The notes under the pieces: generated by a model | The model's database searches: none | Told to the model about the DNA's origin: nothing | What the model saw: only the letters and a program-made list of their open reading frames with translations | In this document: positions 1 to 12,774 of the stretch, one piece after another | Position numbering within the stretch: the first letter of the stretch is position 1 | Layout of the letters: each line of letters begins with the position of its first letter | Translations under genes and position numbers: made by a program | DNA from: Leptobrachium leishanense | Lineage: Eukaryota > Chordata > Amphibia > Anura > Megophryidae | DNA: 64,000 nt | Direction of reading: 5' to 3' | NCBI GenBank assembly: GCA_009667805.1 | Contig: CM019067.1 | Span: 249,461,721-249,525,720, forward strand

Positions 1-734
1 AGGCAACACTAGACAAATAAACATGCCTGGGATTCTGCTTCGGAGACTTAGCATGTCTTTACTATATAAAGTGTGGATGTATGTGGATATATAAAGTGGA
101 ATCTCCAGTTCAGGAACAGCTATTTTAAATCAACATTGACCAAACTCTTAGACAATTATCAACATTATTAAGCACATATGTGGATGTGCCAAAACCGCTT
201 CTATTTGGAATAACACAAGAGAGATGGATACAGGCAGGGCTGTCGTCAAAAATCGCGGAGCCCTTTACTGAAACTCTTCCTCCAATACACCTTCAGAATA
301 CATTTCCAACTATTCCCACTATAGATCACCCTCCAATTGCCCCCCACCACAGTTTCTGCTGTTTTAAATGGATATTTCAGATGGGTACTTCAACTCTATA
401 AATATGGTTGTACATCAGGTCAAGTCATATAACTGAGGCAGATAGAGATTCAAAAGTATCATTCACCTGATCTTCGTTATGTCGTTAGGAATTTTTCAAA
501 TATATCTAGAAAACGTACCTTTTTGGTTGGACAGCACCTTTGCATTCTCTTTGTAGCGATACACAGCATTTCTAATATATTGCACATATATAACTTTGAT
601 TGTAATGTAAAAGAATTTGAAAAATAACATTAGTGTGTTGCACTGTTCACCTTCTGTTGCTATGAAACCTCTAGATACATTATTGTGTAACCTGTTTCCA
701 TAAAAGCAACAATTGAATGTGATTCAAAATAGTT
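1..734. other. Non-coding stretch, nothing recognised
   Basis: AT-rich sequence without a recognisable element. A 73-codon open frame at 180-401 (plus) has no motif I recognise and no splice signals that would make it a convincing exon; it could be a decayed retroelement fragment. Confidence 0.4.
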
Positions 735-1420
735 TGTTATTTATATAGCTCCAACAAATTCCGCAGTGCTTTACCATGGGGAAGTGCAGACATGAGACAT
801 AATAAATAGTGATACATAATGGGCCCTGCTCATTTGTTTTGTAATACAGAACTTTGTACAGGTGCCAAACATCACGTGAGCTTACAAACTGTGGGACAAA
901 GGTAAGTGAAACATTAGGAAGCAGGGTAGTGTGGAGCTGGTGGTTAGAATAAACCAGACATTGCGTGGGGAAAGATCAAAGCTTAGGCTTGATAAGGTTA
1001 ATCAGAGAGAGAATTGGAGGCAGCTGGAGGGGAGAGCTATAAGATTAGGACAAGGACTGGGTGGACAGGTGAGACTAGAGAGTGGAAAATGCAGGAGCTG
1101 GAATGACGACAGTGGATGGTGTTCTTCATGGAGAAAGTGACACAAATTTAGGGACAGTGGGCTTTGTGTGCAAGGCATTTCAGATATGGGAGGAAATAAG
1201 AGAAGGGAAGAGTTTAAGAAAAAGAGAGGGAAAAAAATTAAAGACAACTAATCAGCCAGGAATTAATAAATGCAAACATAAAGTGAGACCAGTAGCATTA
1301 CAGCTGAGGCAATGTGGAGAAATGTGGCAGATAACTTGTTGATAGTAGGATACCTTGGCAGGTTACAGAGTGGAAAATGCAGGAGCTGGAATGGTTGTGG
1401 ATGATGGCAGTGAATGGCAT
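735..1420. repeat. Unclassified interspersed repeat with internal duplication
   Basis: The left part (about 735-830) has the look of a common amphibian repeat, with a segment reading TTCCGCAGTGCTTTAC followed by a purine-rich tract. A 27-base string beginning AGAGTGGAAAATGCAGG is present exactly twice, at 1079-1105 and 1367-1393, so part of the unit seems duplicated with an offset of 288 bases. No terminal repeats or target duplications were found, so the class is unknown. Confidence 0.4.
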
Positions 1421-2678
1421 GCTGTTTGATAAATGCTTTTTGATCTGAAAATACCTTAGGTATGTCCATTTATTGTCAGCCAAATGGCTATTCGTTCAAA
1501 TCTTAGGCAATTTTCCAATTCTTCCACCGCTCCCAAACCCCAACACGGTGTTGATGTGGACCAAATGAATAAATAAGGGAGACTCAAGTTGTCCTCTATA
1601 GCTCTCATCCACTCCTCCCTAAAATCATTCCCTTTTTAATACCTTCTAATTTGCTACCCTTGACTATTGATGCCTTTCTCAAAATGAGAAATACGGCAAC
1701 GTTTTAAAAAAAGTTAAGCTTAATTATTTATAATGACACAATCATGCACGGGCTCATTTACTGGCAACTAATTAAGTATAAATCCAAATGAAATCAACAC
1801 TCCAACAAAATTTAGACAAACTGAAGCAATCGTAGATATCCGACAAGCTGAAGATTACCAACCAATATGTCTGCCCGGCGCCCGTCCATATGTTTAGAAT
1901 TCAAGTAACTATTTCAGAAGAATCCTAAAACGGTCGTAAAGAGCAAAAAGTTAAAATAACAAACCAGTATTACAAACACCGAAAAGGTAGTCGGTGATAA
2001 AATTCTAAAGCACCACCAATCATCAACCACCATGTTGATTCGAGAGGCCATCCTCTAATACTAATGTAAAACTGGCATTAATCTGAGAGGCAACAAAACG
2101 TATATATATTATTATTATTATTAAAGACGGCCTTGACAGTGCTTCCAATATGGAGACATTATTTTACACACACAAATGTACAGGAGAGCATACAAAACAA
2201 CATAACTTTAAATTTTTTGTCCCCTTGTTGATAAAACCACTTTTCCACATTAATAATTGCCAAAATTGGTGTAGTTTTTTGATTTGTCACAATTAACAGA
2301 AATGAACCTCCAGTGTGCTGAAACTCAGAGGAAAACTACAAAGCCGGTGTCACTTTCCAGGCACCTACAGGCTACATAAGTCAATTATTTTCAAAATCAT
2401 AATAGTTGAATGTATACAGTGTAGCATCTGACTATCATTACGCTTGAAATAGAATCTTACACATTAAATGTCTGTGCATCACATGGAATAGTCATAGCAA
2501 TAAACACACCGAATGCCATGAGAGGTGCTATATAGAACGTAAGTTGTGTCCATATAATGAAATTATATTGAATATATATATAATAAAAAAAGGAATTAAA
2601 TAAGTAAAAAGAAAGACCAAATTTTAGAAACTCAGAACAAAATGTGTTTAGTCTTTTTATTTAAAAAAAATAATAATT
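1421..2678. other. Non-coding stretch, nothing recognised
   Basis: AT-rich sequence with a short (ATT)n run near 2108-2122. No coding potential or element ends recognised. Confidence 0.4.
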
Positions 2679-2848
2679 CAGGGTTATTCAGAGAAAGGTG
2701 AAAACCAGGAGAAGAGAACAATCTAGACCAAATAGCCGATTTGGAAAGTGAGATAAATGGGAGAATTATTCTGGTTTGGCTATTTTGACCTACAATTTTC
2801 ACTTCTCCAGTCATTCTCCTGAGATTCACCTTTCTTTGAATAGACCTG
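2679..2848. mobile_element. Harbinger-type hairpin MITE
   Basis: Starts CAGGGTTATTCAGAG and ends CTTTGAATAGACCTG, which are inverted repeats. The inner arms (CCAGGAGAAGAG / CTCCTGAG, and tracts related to TTTTGACCTA) also pair. It is the same family as the better preserved copies at 40245-40426 and 62278-62464, where 3-bp target duplications are readable. Here the flanks are ATT and ATA. No coding capacity. Confidence 0.75.
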
Positions 2849-2910
2849 ATACTGTTTATGTATACAGACATGCAATATACATTCCTTGTTTACTCATTAT
2901 GACATACTAA

Positions 2911-3040
2911 GGGCAGTTTTACAATGTTGGTGCTAACTTAACCAGAGCTGTTGTAAACTGAAAACCTCCATAGGCTGTAATGGCTCCGGGAAGTTTACAA
3001 CAGCTCTGGTTAAGTTAGCACCAACTTTGTAATACGGCCC
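2911..3040. mobile_element. Short near-perfect hairpin MITE with GGGC ends
   Basis: Two arms of about 50 bases pair almost perfectly: the left begins GGGCAGTTTTACAATGTTGG and the right ends CCAACTTTGTAATACGGCCC. The termini resemble those at 9714, 23786 and 49879 (GGGC, then TTACAAT), so it looks like a minimal member of that Harbinger-like group. Flanks are TAA and TAG, a possible decayed 3-bp target duplication. Confidence 0.75.
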
Positions 3041-4160
3041 TAGATGTATTAATGAGACAATGTGAGATCACAGGTTTCAGACAAAAAAAAATAGTATTAT
3101 TTTACAACAAATGTGTAAAGTGATAAGGAAAACTAAAGCTAAAGATACAAAAAGAAATATAAAGGTGAAATGAAAAAAATGGAATCATTTTCATTAATTC
3201 TCAAATTAGGCTGATATAAGTGTATTGTGACGTTTGGGGGCCCACAGAGCACGTGCACAATGTCTTTCATAAACAAAACAGCTTTATTCACCCTTTCAGG
3301 GTAGTCAAAAAGGCAACATAATAAGTACACGCTTGGGTTCAGCGAAATTAAAGCAAAGTCCTGATCTTCAGCACAAATAAACAGAAAAATAATGATGGGT
3401 CACCAACGCTTTAAACAGTCCCAAACCTGGGGAATCCTTTCCCCAGCATGTAGAAGCCTCTCCAGCAAGGCACAGCACGTCTCCTGCGTTTGGAGACACA
3501 CACACACACACTTTCCTTTTTCCTAAACTCCCACCATCCTATCTGGGAGTTGCTGGCTTTAAAACTCTTCCTGGACAGGAAGATTAACCCTGTGGTTGCC
3601 CTTAAAGGGTCCACAACCCGAATAGGGGTGAAACATATTGTCCATCCAGTACCCAGCCCTGCCGACCTCTACAGTATATATATTATTTTTTTTCTACAGA
3701 AATATTTGCTTTTACGACTAAGTGATTTTGATCTCAGATCTATACTCTACTTTATGGAAAAATAAAATAGTTTGGCTCTAAACACAGGTTCAGTCAGAAA
3801 GATACTATGAAAATTTTGATCTGCATGTTTAAGAAGAAAACCAGGAGAAATAGGAACACAGTCTATGTGTGAATGAGCAGAGATCAAGATTTCATTTGAG
3901 CTCATCGCTGTAGCAGAGTGTGAAATTGCTTGTTTACACTTCTTAACTGCAAGGTAGCATGGCACAGGCAAGCCACAGAAAGACTATTTCTTAAAAATCT
4001 GGTTTAGGTTCAACAGAATTATGCTGCATCCTCAGATGTAACTGAAACACTGTCAATCGCATGGCTGCCACTTGGGGAATTAAAGGTCTAAGTCAGCTTG
4101 CTGTGAACATCTTTAATATGCTGTATTTATTCTAGCTAAGCTCATCAGGAAAGACATACT
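3041..4160. other. Non-coding stretch with a possible LTR-like repeat
   Basis: About 3225-3690 is GC-richer than its surroundings and contains a TTTATTCACC tract that reads as AATAAA on the minus strand, a short (CA)n run near 3496-3511 and a CCCTTTCAGGG palindrome. This resembles the R/U5 part of an LTR read from the minus strand, but no LTR ends or target duplication were found. The rest is featureless. Confidence 0.25.
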
Positions 4161-4162
4161 TA

Positions 4163-5770
<1,608 letters not shown>

Positions 5771-6059
5771 TACATTGCGCAGCACTATGAGGTGGAATAG
5801 AGAATTGCAAGGTTTTACAGTGAGCAAGATACTGTATCCAGAGTGCTAATTTTTAATGTAGACAGTATTATATAGAACTTTAATTTCAACCTTTGCCAAC
5901 TTAATGGGAAACTGGAACACATTTTTCCACTTGATGTTTATCATACGTGTTTTGCTCTTGTATGGCAATAATCATCAGTAGAAACGCTTATATACAGTAG
6001 CATGTATCCTTATAGTCTAGCTTTTGTATGTCATTTGGAATTTATATTTCACATGATTG

Positions 6060-6581
6060 GCTTGTCTGATCAAAGATACGCATCTCTGGTGGACGTGCCC
6101 ATGGGTCCAGGTTTTCTGGTCCCGGGTACATGAATTGATGCAGATGGTGCTGGGACATCGGGTGGACAGGGTCCCCTGGACATTTTTGCTCCACCGCTCC
6201 CAGGAGGTTTTACCCCCACCGGAAAATAAACTCCTTCATAGGATTGCGCTGGCAGCGTGGAGAGCGGTGGCGCAACAGTGGACAGCGCCCACCCTCCCCT
6301 CATTGGAGAGGGTGAGGATCAATATACGGGAAGCCATGGTGATGGACAGATTGACAGCAATGGTCCATGACACCATGCATCTGTTTTACCGAGTCTGCAC
6401 CCCTTGTCTGTGGACTACGAGCCCGGTAAAGGCTGACACAGACAGTCGGTCTGGGCTCTCTGATGATGCCGATAAGGTTATTGTGGTTAGCAATGGTGGT
6501 CCCCCCTCCCCTCCTTTTTTCTTTTCTTTGTTATGTTTCTTTCTATGTCTTTCTGTTCTGTTCTTTGATTTTCTCACTTGA
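6060..6581 (+). pseudogene. C-terminal piece of an L1/Tx1-like ORF2
   Basis: The frame carries THLWWTCPWVQVFW, the HxWWxCP-type motif found near the C-terminus of L1 and Tx1-group reverse transcriptase proteins. An alpha-helical tail follows (ALAAWRAVAQQW, LERVRINIREAM), then a stop at 6579. The endonuclease and reverse transcriptase domains are missing because the copy is 5' truncated. The open frame runs upstream into the flank, so the apparent ATG at 6057 is not a real start. In a full element the protein would nick DNA and reverse transcribe the RNA. Confidence 0.75.
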
Positions 6582-6701
6582 CTATTTTTGTATATACCTG
6601 AAAACCAATGCTGTATACTTTGAAATGGCGTTGCCCCCACCGGGGGATATTCAATTGTATGTAAAAGCATCTTGAAAAAATAAAGAATTCTATAAAAAAC
6701 A
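6088..6701 (+). mobile_element. 5'-truncated L1-like LINE insertion
   Basis: The ORF2 C-terminal tail is followed by a pyrimidine-rich 3' UTR and a terminal AATAAAGAATTCTATAAAAAA. Flanks show a 14/16 match: AAAGATACGCATCTCT at 6072-6087 and AAAGATACAGATCTCT at 6702-6717. This is a plausible target-site duplication placing the 5' break at 6088. The upstream duplication also happens to encode T-H-L in frame with the ORF, so the exact 5' junction has some doubt. The 3' end matches that of the ORF1-only element at 50521-51784. Confidence 0.75.
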
Positions 6702-6730
6702 AAAGATACAGATCTCTCACATCACAGATT

Positions 6731-6945
6731 ATTTTTTTTTGAGAAAGGATTTTAACAGAAAGGATACATTGAGATTTCTCTCGTTTTCAAGTATGTCCTG
6801 GGTGGGAGTATGTACCGTTAGGTGTCTTGCCCAAGGACACTTACTGGAGAGGTGTTCTTGACGGGATTTGAACCTGTGTCTCCACGATTTTAGAGCAGTG
6901 ATGTTACTCCACAGAATTACCGATGGCCTTCTGATTGTATCTCTA
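6731..6945 (-). mobile_element. V-SINE, tRNA-derived, minus strand
   Basis: On the minus strand the order is: a tRNA-like head with B-box GGTTCAAATCC, the conserved central V-domain core TGTCCTTGGGCAAGACAC, then a 3' tail (CCCAGGACATACTTG, then AAATCTCAATGTATCC) that is the same as the 3' end of the L2-like LINE at 25024-26767. The arrangement (tRNA promoter, conserved centre, LINE-derived tail) defines V-SINEs, which use the LINE's reverse transcriptase. It lies directly after the L1 insertion. Confidence 0.85.
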
Positions 6946-6959
6946 TTCAAATGTTTTCT

Positions 6960-7524
6960 TTGCCTTTCAATGGTTTTCTAACAGCAATAAATGCTTCCCC
7001 ATGGTTACCTCGGCAACCAATCTATGAGTGTTTTATTAAAATAACATTTAAGTACATAAAAAATTATTTTAAAGTAAATAATCAAAAATATTTTGAAATA
7101 TTATTTTAAATAGTGTAAAATATTATTTAAGAAAATATTGATCATAGTTACAATTTCGGAAACCTAAGTTACAGTTAAATTTAAAGTTCTTCAGTAAAAT
7201 AATACAACATGAAATAATAATACACTTAGAAAGTTAACTGACCTAGGACAAGCATATGAAGAGTGTATGCAACATAGCACTATACAAAGACTTGCTTAGA
7301 TTACGATGATCAGTTATCATGCAATCAAGACATTAAAACAGAACAGGTAAATGTTTAATGATTATATTCAGAACTGATGACCAACTAAATAAGCATCAGT
7401 AAATGAAGAGACGTTATAGAAAAGTAATAATGTTTGCAGATCTTTTCAAGGTTTTATATATATATGTTACGGGTAAAGCCCGAAGTGCGGTTAATCTTAA
7501 CCGTAAAATATATATCCCAAAATC
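6960..7524. other. AT-rich stretch, nothing recognised
   Basis: Rich in TTTTAAATATT-like tracts with no recognisable element ends or coding region. Confidence 0.45.
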
Positions 7525-7735
7525 TTAGACGGATGCACTCCGTGTCTTCAATTGTGGGTAAAAACACGATGCTTTATTAGAAAATCATTATAAAATAATG
7601 CCTGTGACCTTGATAAAGGCCCCTGAGAGGGCCGAAACGTCGGGAGATGTTCACAGGCATTATTTTATAATGATTTTCTAATAAAGCATTGTGTTTTTAC
7701 CTACACTTGAAGACCCTGAGTGCGCCAATCCAAGA
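7525..7735. repeat. Long palindrome with GGCCC..GGGCCGAAACGT centre
   Basis: Arms of about 85-90 bases pair almost completely: the left has GATGCTTTATTAGAAAATCA and the right has its reverse complement with one change. The short centre reads TTGATAAAGGCCC, CTGAGA, GGGCCGAAACGTCGGG, and so contains its own GGCCC/GGGCC stem. The same centre motif recurs at 14.66, 37.65, 39.15 and 52.75-52.81 kb. The element class is unknown to me. Confidence 0.8.
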
Positions 7736-7826
7736 GTTTGGGGCTCTTACATGTTCACACAGACTTCTGCACCCGGGTAACTATTTTCTTCACGGTGCAT
7801 GCAGGTTCAAATTGGTGTATATATAT

Positions 7827-8322
7827 ACATACTGCAGAAAATGGTGGAAGAAGGTGGGCATTGATGTGGTGTGCTCTTTCCTGGTGTTTTGTATTATATG
7901 TCTTAGATGCACCTGCTGTTGTTGCTAGTTTAGGTTGAGTGCAACCCCCCTGTGGTTTGTATTATACATATAGAGAGCTGACAACTCTCATGGGTATCTC
8001 CGGGTATGTCCCATGGTGTTTCCGGGTATGTCCCATGGTGGCAACCTATATAGGCCTCGAGCTGTTGGGGAGCGCTAGGGTGAGTTGATCCTGTAAATGC
8101 AGACTTGGTCAAGTTAGATAGGAACCTGTCAACGATGGGGGTACATTGGCGACTGTGACAGGCTTAAGCTAACTATGATCATACTTTGTGAACTGAATCC
8201 CCATAATTTATTACCTCAGTCAGGTTTTTTTAATTTTTTGAAACTGTGTTTTTTTGCTGCAGAAAATGATGGAAGAAGGTGGTCATTGATATGGAGTGCT
8301 CTTTTCTGGTGTTTTTATATAT
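7827..8322 (+). repeat. Direct duplication in a non-coding stretch
   Basis: A segment of about 65 bases (7827-7890; GCAGAAAATGGTGGAAGAAG, then GTGCTCTTTCCTGGTGTTTT) recurs diverged at 8257-8322. The spacer has no recognised element. It may be part of the same repeat as the neighbouring palindrome. Confidence 0.6.
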
Positions 8323-8399
8323 ATATATTTAACTGGCCATCATGCCTAGCTCCTAGCTGATGAGGGTCCAACAAACCCAAAACAGCGCTGTCCTAGGAG

Positions 8400-9713
8400 T
8401 GGCTTTGACCAGTTGCATAAACCTTATCTCTGCTACAAAGCCACAGTGTGGCATAGCATTGATTTTAGGGTTCTGTGTAATAACAGATCCAGGATGCAAA
8501 AAAGTGAGACAGATGTTATTTGCATAGCCTACCCAGAATTCCTTGCTGCATATGGGGAATGTGGCACAGGAGCACTGGGATGCAATTCATCGAATTGCTG
8601 TGATGTGCAAGTGGCTTCTGCAATGATAAACACAATATATATATATATATATATTTATATATTACAATTGTACTGCGAATATCCTTTTCGTAGCACATTT
8701 GGAAATTTTGTCAAATTGTTTATTTTTTTCAATGCTTATTTAGAAAAGGTCGAATAAGATTTTCTTGAGTTGTTAGCTCCATAATAATATATGTGGATTA
8801 TGTAACACATTTATAAATTACCATTTACGTTCTGCGTTGTCAATATTACAAGAAGCTGCATCAGTTGACTTCCGTAATCGTGTGCTATCTGGTGATTTTA
8901 TTACTAGTTAATTGTTTGACAACTGTACTTTGGCAAAATTGTGTAACTCGCTTTGGGCACTATATATAAAGTGTGTGGTCACTATATAAGAGACGTAGGT
9001 TTCTAGTTAAAAATATGTGTACAATTACAAATATCTGTGCTAATGCTTGCAATGGGGTAACATCTCCATTTGTATCCTATTTCTCTGGTGATTATTATAA
9101 GTTGAAGATGAAATACTGCTCTTGAAATGTCACCTTTGAATTTATATAGCTTGATTTAAGCTTTGTGTCAGCTTTAATTTTCCATGTGTGAGGCTCAAGT
9201 AACTTTTGCAGGTGTTGTATTCACTCTCAAATTGCTGTCCATTTATTTAGCAGCAGATGTGTCTACATGTCTAAATGTCATTGTTCAAAGGATTATATGA
9301 ATAATACATCTATATAGCAGGCATAGTCTGTAGCGAGTGGTATCTGGAAGTGGAGATCCTCACTATTTTTCAGGAGACAAATTGTACAGAATAATAAGAA
9401 CCTACGTGATGGTATTTGTGACGCAATAAAAGAACCATAGATTCTACTTCAGTATATAGTAGTATAGGTTTATACAGGTAGGTTGGTCAACGGGAACACG
9501 TCTGAGGTTTGTCCAAAGCTGAATTATCAGACGCACTTTTGCGCCATTGCTTTTATAACATGTCAATTATCAGACAGACCCTATTACATGGTACTTCTGT
9601 GTTCTCTGACACAAAGGGATCCCCGGAAAAATAGACCTTTCTCCTCATAAAACAGTCAACAGTTGCAGTGTTAGTCCATGTCCATGAGTGCAACTTCTGA
9701 CCCTGCATGTTAC
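8400..9713. other. Non-coding stretch, nothing recognised
   Basis: Holds an (AT)n run near 8634-8656. Otherwise no element ends, coding region or structured repeat was recognised. Confidence 0.4.
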
Positions 9714-10320
9714 GGGCCCTATTACAATGTTCGCGTTAAAACGCTCGCGCAACACATGAATTTGTGCGGCCAGCGTTAAACGTTAACGCACGTAACTCAA
9801 CGCTGGAATTACAATCCTCGCACATTTTGCACGTAACTCAATGCTGGAATCACAATCCTCACACATTTTTTCATCCATCGAGCAATAACGCGCGTAAAAC
9901 GGATGCGCACAAACGACAGCAACATTGCTCGCAGAAATCAGTGTGCAGAGTGTTTTTTTCACGCGATTCAGCCAATCAGAATTAAGAACCACAATTGTCT
10001 CACGTTAAGTTTTTGCGCCTGTCAAAGTCAATCTGAGTATATATGCTGTAGCAATAATACATGCACAGACAACTTCTCAATTTTATTGTTTGGTTATCCG
10101 TAGAATGTGTAACTATAATTTGCTGTATTTGTTTTTTCGGGCCGGTGTATTTGGGTTCGGCCAGGTCGTTCAGATTTGCCATTAACACCAGCTTTTAGAA
10201 GTTGCTAAAATAATGCGCGCAAAGGCTGTGCGTTACAAACTGTGCATAGATTGTAATACCATCCGCGTACCAGCGCACAAACGCATTTGTGCTCACAATG
10301 TTAAGTATAGCACGCGCGAC
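9714..10320 (+). mobile_element. Harbinger-like element, GGGC-ATTACAAT family, right end missing
   Basis: Starts GGGCCCTATTACAATGTTCG and is CpG-rich with GCGC runs. It matches the complete element at 23786-24513 in opposite orientation over most of its length (for example GATTCAGCCAATCAGAATTA here). Homology stops at about 10320, where an unrelated element begins, so the right terminus is lost. Short open frames inside are not conserved in frame between the two copies. Confidence 0.7.
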
Positions 10321-11105
10321 ATACAGGGAAAAGCCACCAACCGCATCCGAAATGCGGAACCGCATCGCAAAACCACCACGTCGAACGGAAAACCACAGAA
10401 AAAACACTGCACGCATCTGAAAAAAGCCGACCATCCGCCACAAAACCGCCAAAAAAACCCCAAAAGCGTCCAAAAAAGCGGACGATTTGCCAAACATAGT
10501 ACCGACCCGCCATCAGGAAAAGCCGACAAACGGGGTAAAAGAAAAACAAAACGATTGAAAGTTTCAAATTCGAACGCTGTATGCAAAAAAACTACTGGAC
10601 AAAAATGTCTGGAATTAACATATAAGTTCTTATGAATAATAATAAAAAGGTCTGTTACAGAAAGAAAACCCGCTATATAAAAAAATTTGGAAAATAAAAT
10701 TTTCCCGAAAAACTCACCAAAAAATGCCTAGAAAATCCATAAAGAGACTTTTTGCTGCCATTTAAAATAATAAACGGTTTATTAGAGATGGAATAAAAAT
10801 GGGAATATTTTTTACATTGAAACCTATGGGATTCGCCTGATTAAACCTGCTGAATGAAACCACCAAATATCAGGGCATTTCACTGACATATCTCTGCTGT
10901 TCGGTGTTCTCTGAATAGATTAACCATTGCTTCTCTATGGGGAGTTCACTGCCGTCGAACAACACTGTATTTCACTGGCAATTTGCCAAAAGTTGGCAAA
11001 CTGTCTGCTTTCTGAATAGCTGATTGGCATGAAATTGCACTGTATGGGGAAATTCACTGTTCGGGGCAATTTCGGGGCCAGATCGGCTCTCTCTGAAAAA
11101 CCCTG
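10321..11105 (-). mobile_element. Harbinger-like element, CAGGGTTATTCAGAGAG family, partial
   Basis: Ends CTCTCTCTGAAAAACCCTG, the inverted form of the terminus at 34728. The body matches 34940-36205, for example TTCGGTGTTCTCTGAATAGA and AATAAACGGTTTATTAGA. The left end joins the previous element without a clear boundary. Non-coding; the open frames in its CpG-rich left part look accidental. Confidence 0.7.
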
Positions 11106-12105
11106 ATAGTGTTCTTTTCAATGACAGGAATTTTGTTTTCATACCTATGAACATTAGTTGACTGTGATATGCATTCTACATATTTATATGTGCAACATAT
11201 CGTCTACTCCCTTGTGAACATCCTTAACATACATATATTACGCTATGCAGTTTACGCTAAGCTTTGTGTGCAGCAGAGTCATGTCTCCGGTGATTAATAA
11301 AATCTTGGCTTCCTGCTCTGTAAGAGTCCAAATGAAGTGAAAAATATGAAAAAGCTGAGTTTTGCTACTCATACTCAAATATCAAGGGGCCCCAAATGTC
11401 TAAAGGTAAAGCGTGAAGCAATATTAAAAATATACACTGTGAGGAAAAAAAATATTTGAATCCCTGCTGATTTTGTACATTTGCCCAATGGCAAAGAAAT
11501 GATCAGTGTATAATTTTAATGGTAGGTTTATTCTAACAGCGAGGGACAGAATAACAACAAAAAAATCTAGAAAAACGCATTTCAAAAAAGTTATAAATTG
11601 ATTTGCATTTTAACGAGTGAAATAAGTATTTGACCCCTTTGCAAAACATGACTTAGTACTTGGTGGCAAAACACTTGTCGACAATCACAGAGGTCCAACG
11701 TTTCTTGTCGTTGGCCACCAGGTTTTCACACATCTCAGGAGGATTTTCGTCACACTCCTCTTTGCAGATTCTGACGGTTTCAAGGCTGATGTTTGGCAAC
11801 TCAAACCATCAGCTCCCTCCACAGTCTCCATCCCTCTGTCGGATTAAGGTCTGGAGACTGGCTAGGTCACTCCTGGACCTCAATGTGCTTCGTCTTAAGC
11901 CACTCCTTTGTTGCCTTGGCCGTGTGTTTTGGGTCATCATCATGTTGGAATACCCATCCACGACCCATTTTCAATGCCCATGCAGAGGGAAGGAGGTTCT
12001 CACCCAAGATTTGACGGTAAAATGCCCCTTCCATCGTCCCTTTGATACGGTGAAGTTATCCTGTCCCCTTTGAAGCAAAACATCCTCAAAGCATAATGTT
12101 TCCAC

Positions 12106-12774
12106 CAGAGGCGTAACTAGAAACCTCAGGGCCCAGGTGCAGGAACCATGATGGGCCCCCCCCACCCTAGGCAAAAACATATTTTGTCCCCCTCCCGTCA
12201 ACATGCATTGGTCCCCTCCAGGTCCACAATGTTGACACCAGACAATCAGTGTCCCATTTTTTCCAGGTCCACTATGACCTCTTCAGTCCATCCCATTATT
12301 ACTGTAATGTGCACTATGTGTATCTCACAGAGCTCCACAGCAATTATCCTCACAGTAATATGCGCTGTGTATGAGTGTATCACAGAATACACAGAAATAA
12401 AACTCACAGCAATGTGCGGTCTGTATGAACATATCGCAGAGCTCCACAGCAATAAAACTCACAGTAATGTGCGGTGTGTATGAGTGTATCACAGAGCTGC
12501 ACAGCAATAAAACTCTCAACAATGTGCTGAGTGTATGAGCATATCACAGAGCTCTATAGCAATAAAACTCACTGTAATGTGTGGTGTGTATCACTGCAAA
12601 TCACAGAGCTCCAAAGTAATAAAACTCACAAATAAGTATAAAATAAATTAAAAAAAGGAAATATATATATATTATAGGCAAGCACCCAGGCCCAGTCAGG
12701 CGAGTGTGGACCCCCCCGGACTCAAGGGCCCGGATCCGGTGGCACCCTCTGCACCCCTCGTAGTTACACCCCTT
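12106..12774. mobile_element. hAT-type element nested in the Tc1 remnant
   Basis: Termini CAGAGGCGTAACTAG and (inverted) AAGGGGTGTAACTACGAGG are imperfect inverted repeats of a hAT type. The insertion is bracketed by an exact 8-bp duplication GTTTCCAC (12098-12105 and 12775-12782), and the Tc1 sequence continues across it. Non-autonomous; most of the interior is a tandem array. Confidence 0.9.
12300..12635. repeat. Minisatellite, about 55-bp unit, six copies
   Basis: Copies of a unit containing CACAGAGCTCCACAGCAATA and AATGTGCGGTGTGTATGAG start near 12326, 12381, 12435, 12490, 12545 and 12602, giving a period of 54-57. It lies wholly inside the hAT element, so it either expanded after insertion or is part of the element. 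Confidence 0.9.

Noticed and set aside
1002..1483. Short minus-strand frames rich in Leu, Ser and Pro
   Set aside because: Result of the purine-rich repeat on the plus strand.
6057..6060. ATG as start of a 174-residue protein
   Set aside because: The frame is the 3' remnant of a LINE ORF2, so the ATG lies at or outside the truncation point.
10213..10635. 140-codon basic frame on the plus strand
   Set aside because: Spans the junction of two unrelated non-coding elements, with low-complexity Lys/Pro content; the sister element at 34.9 kb does not keep it.
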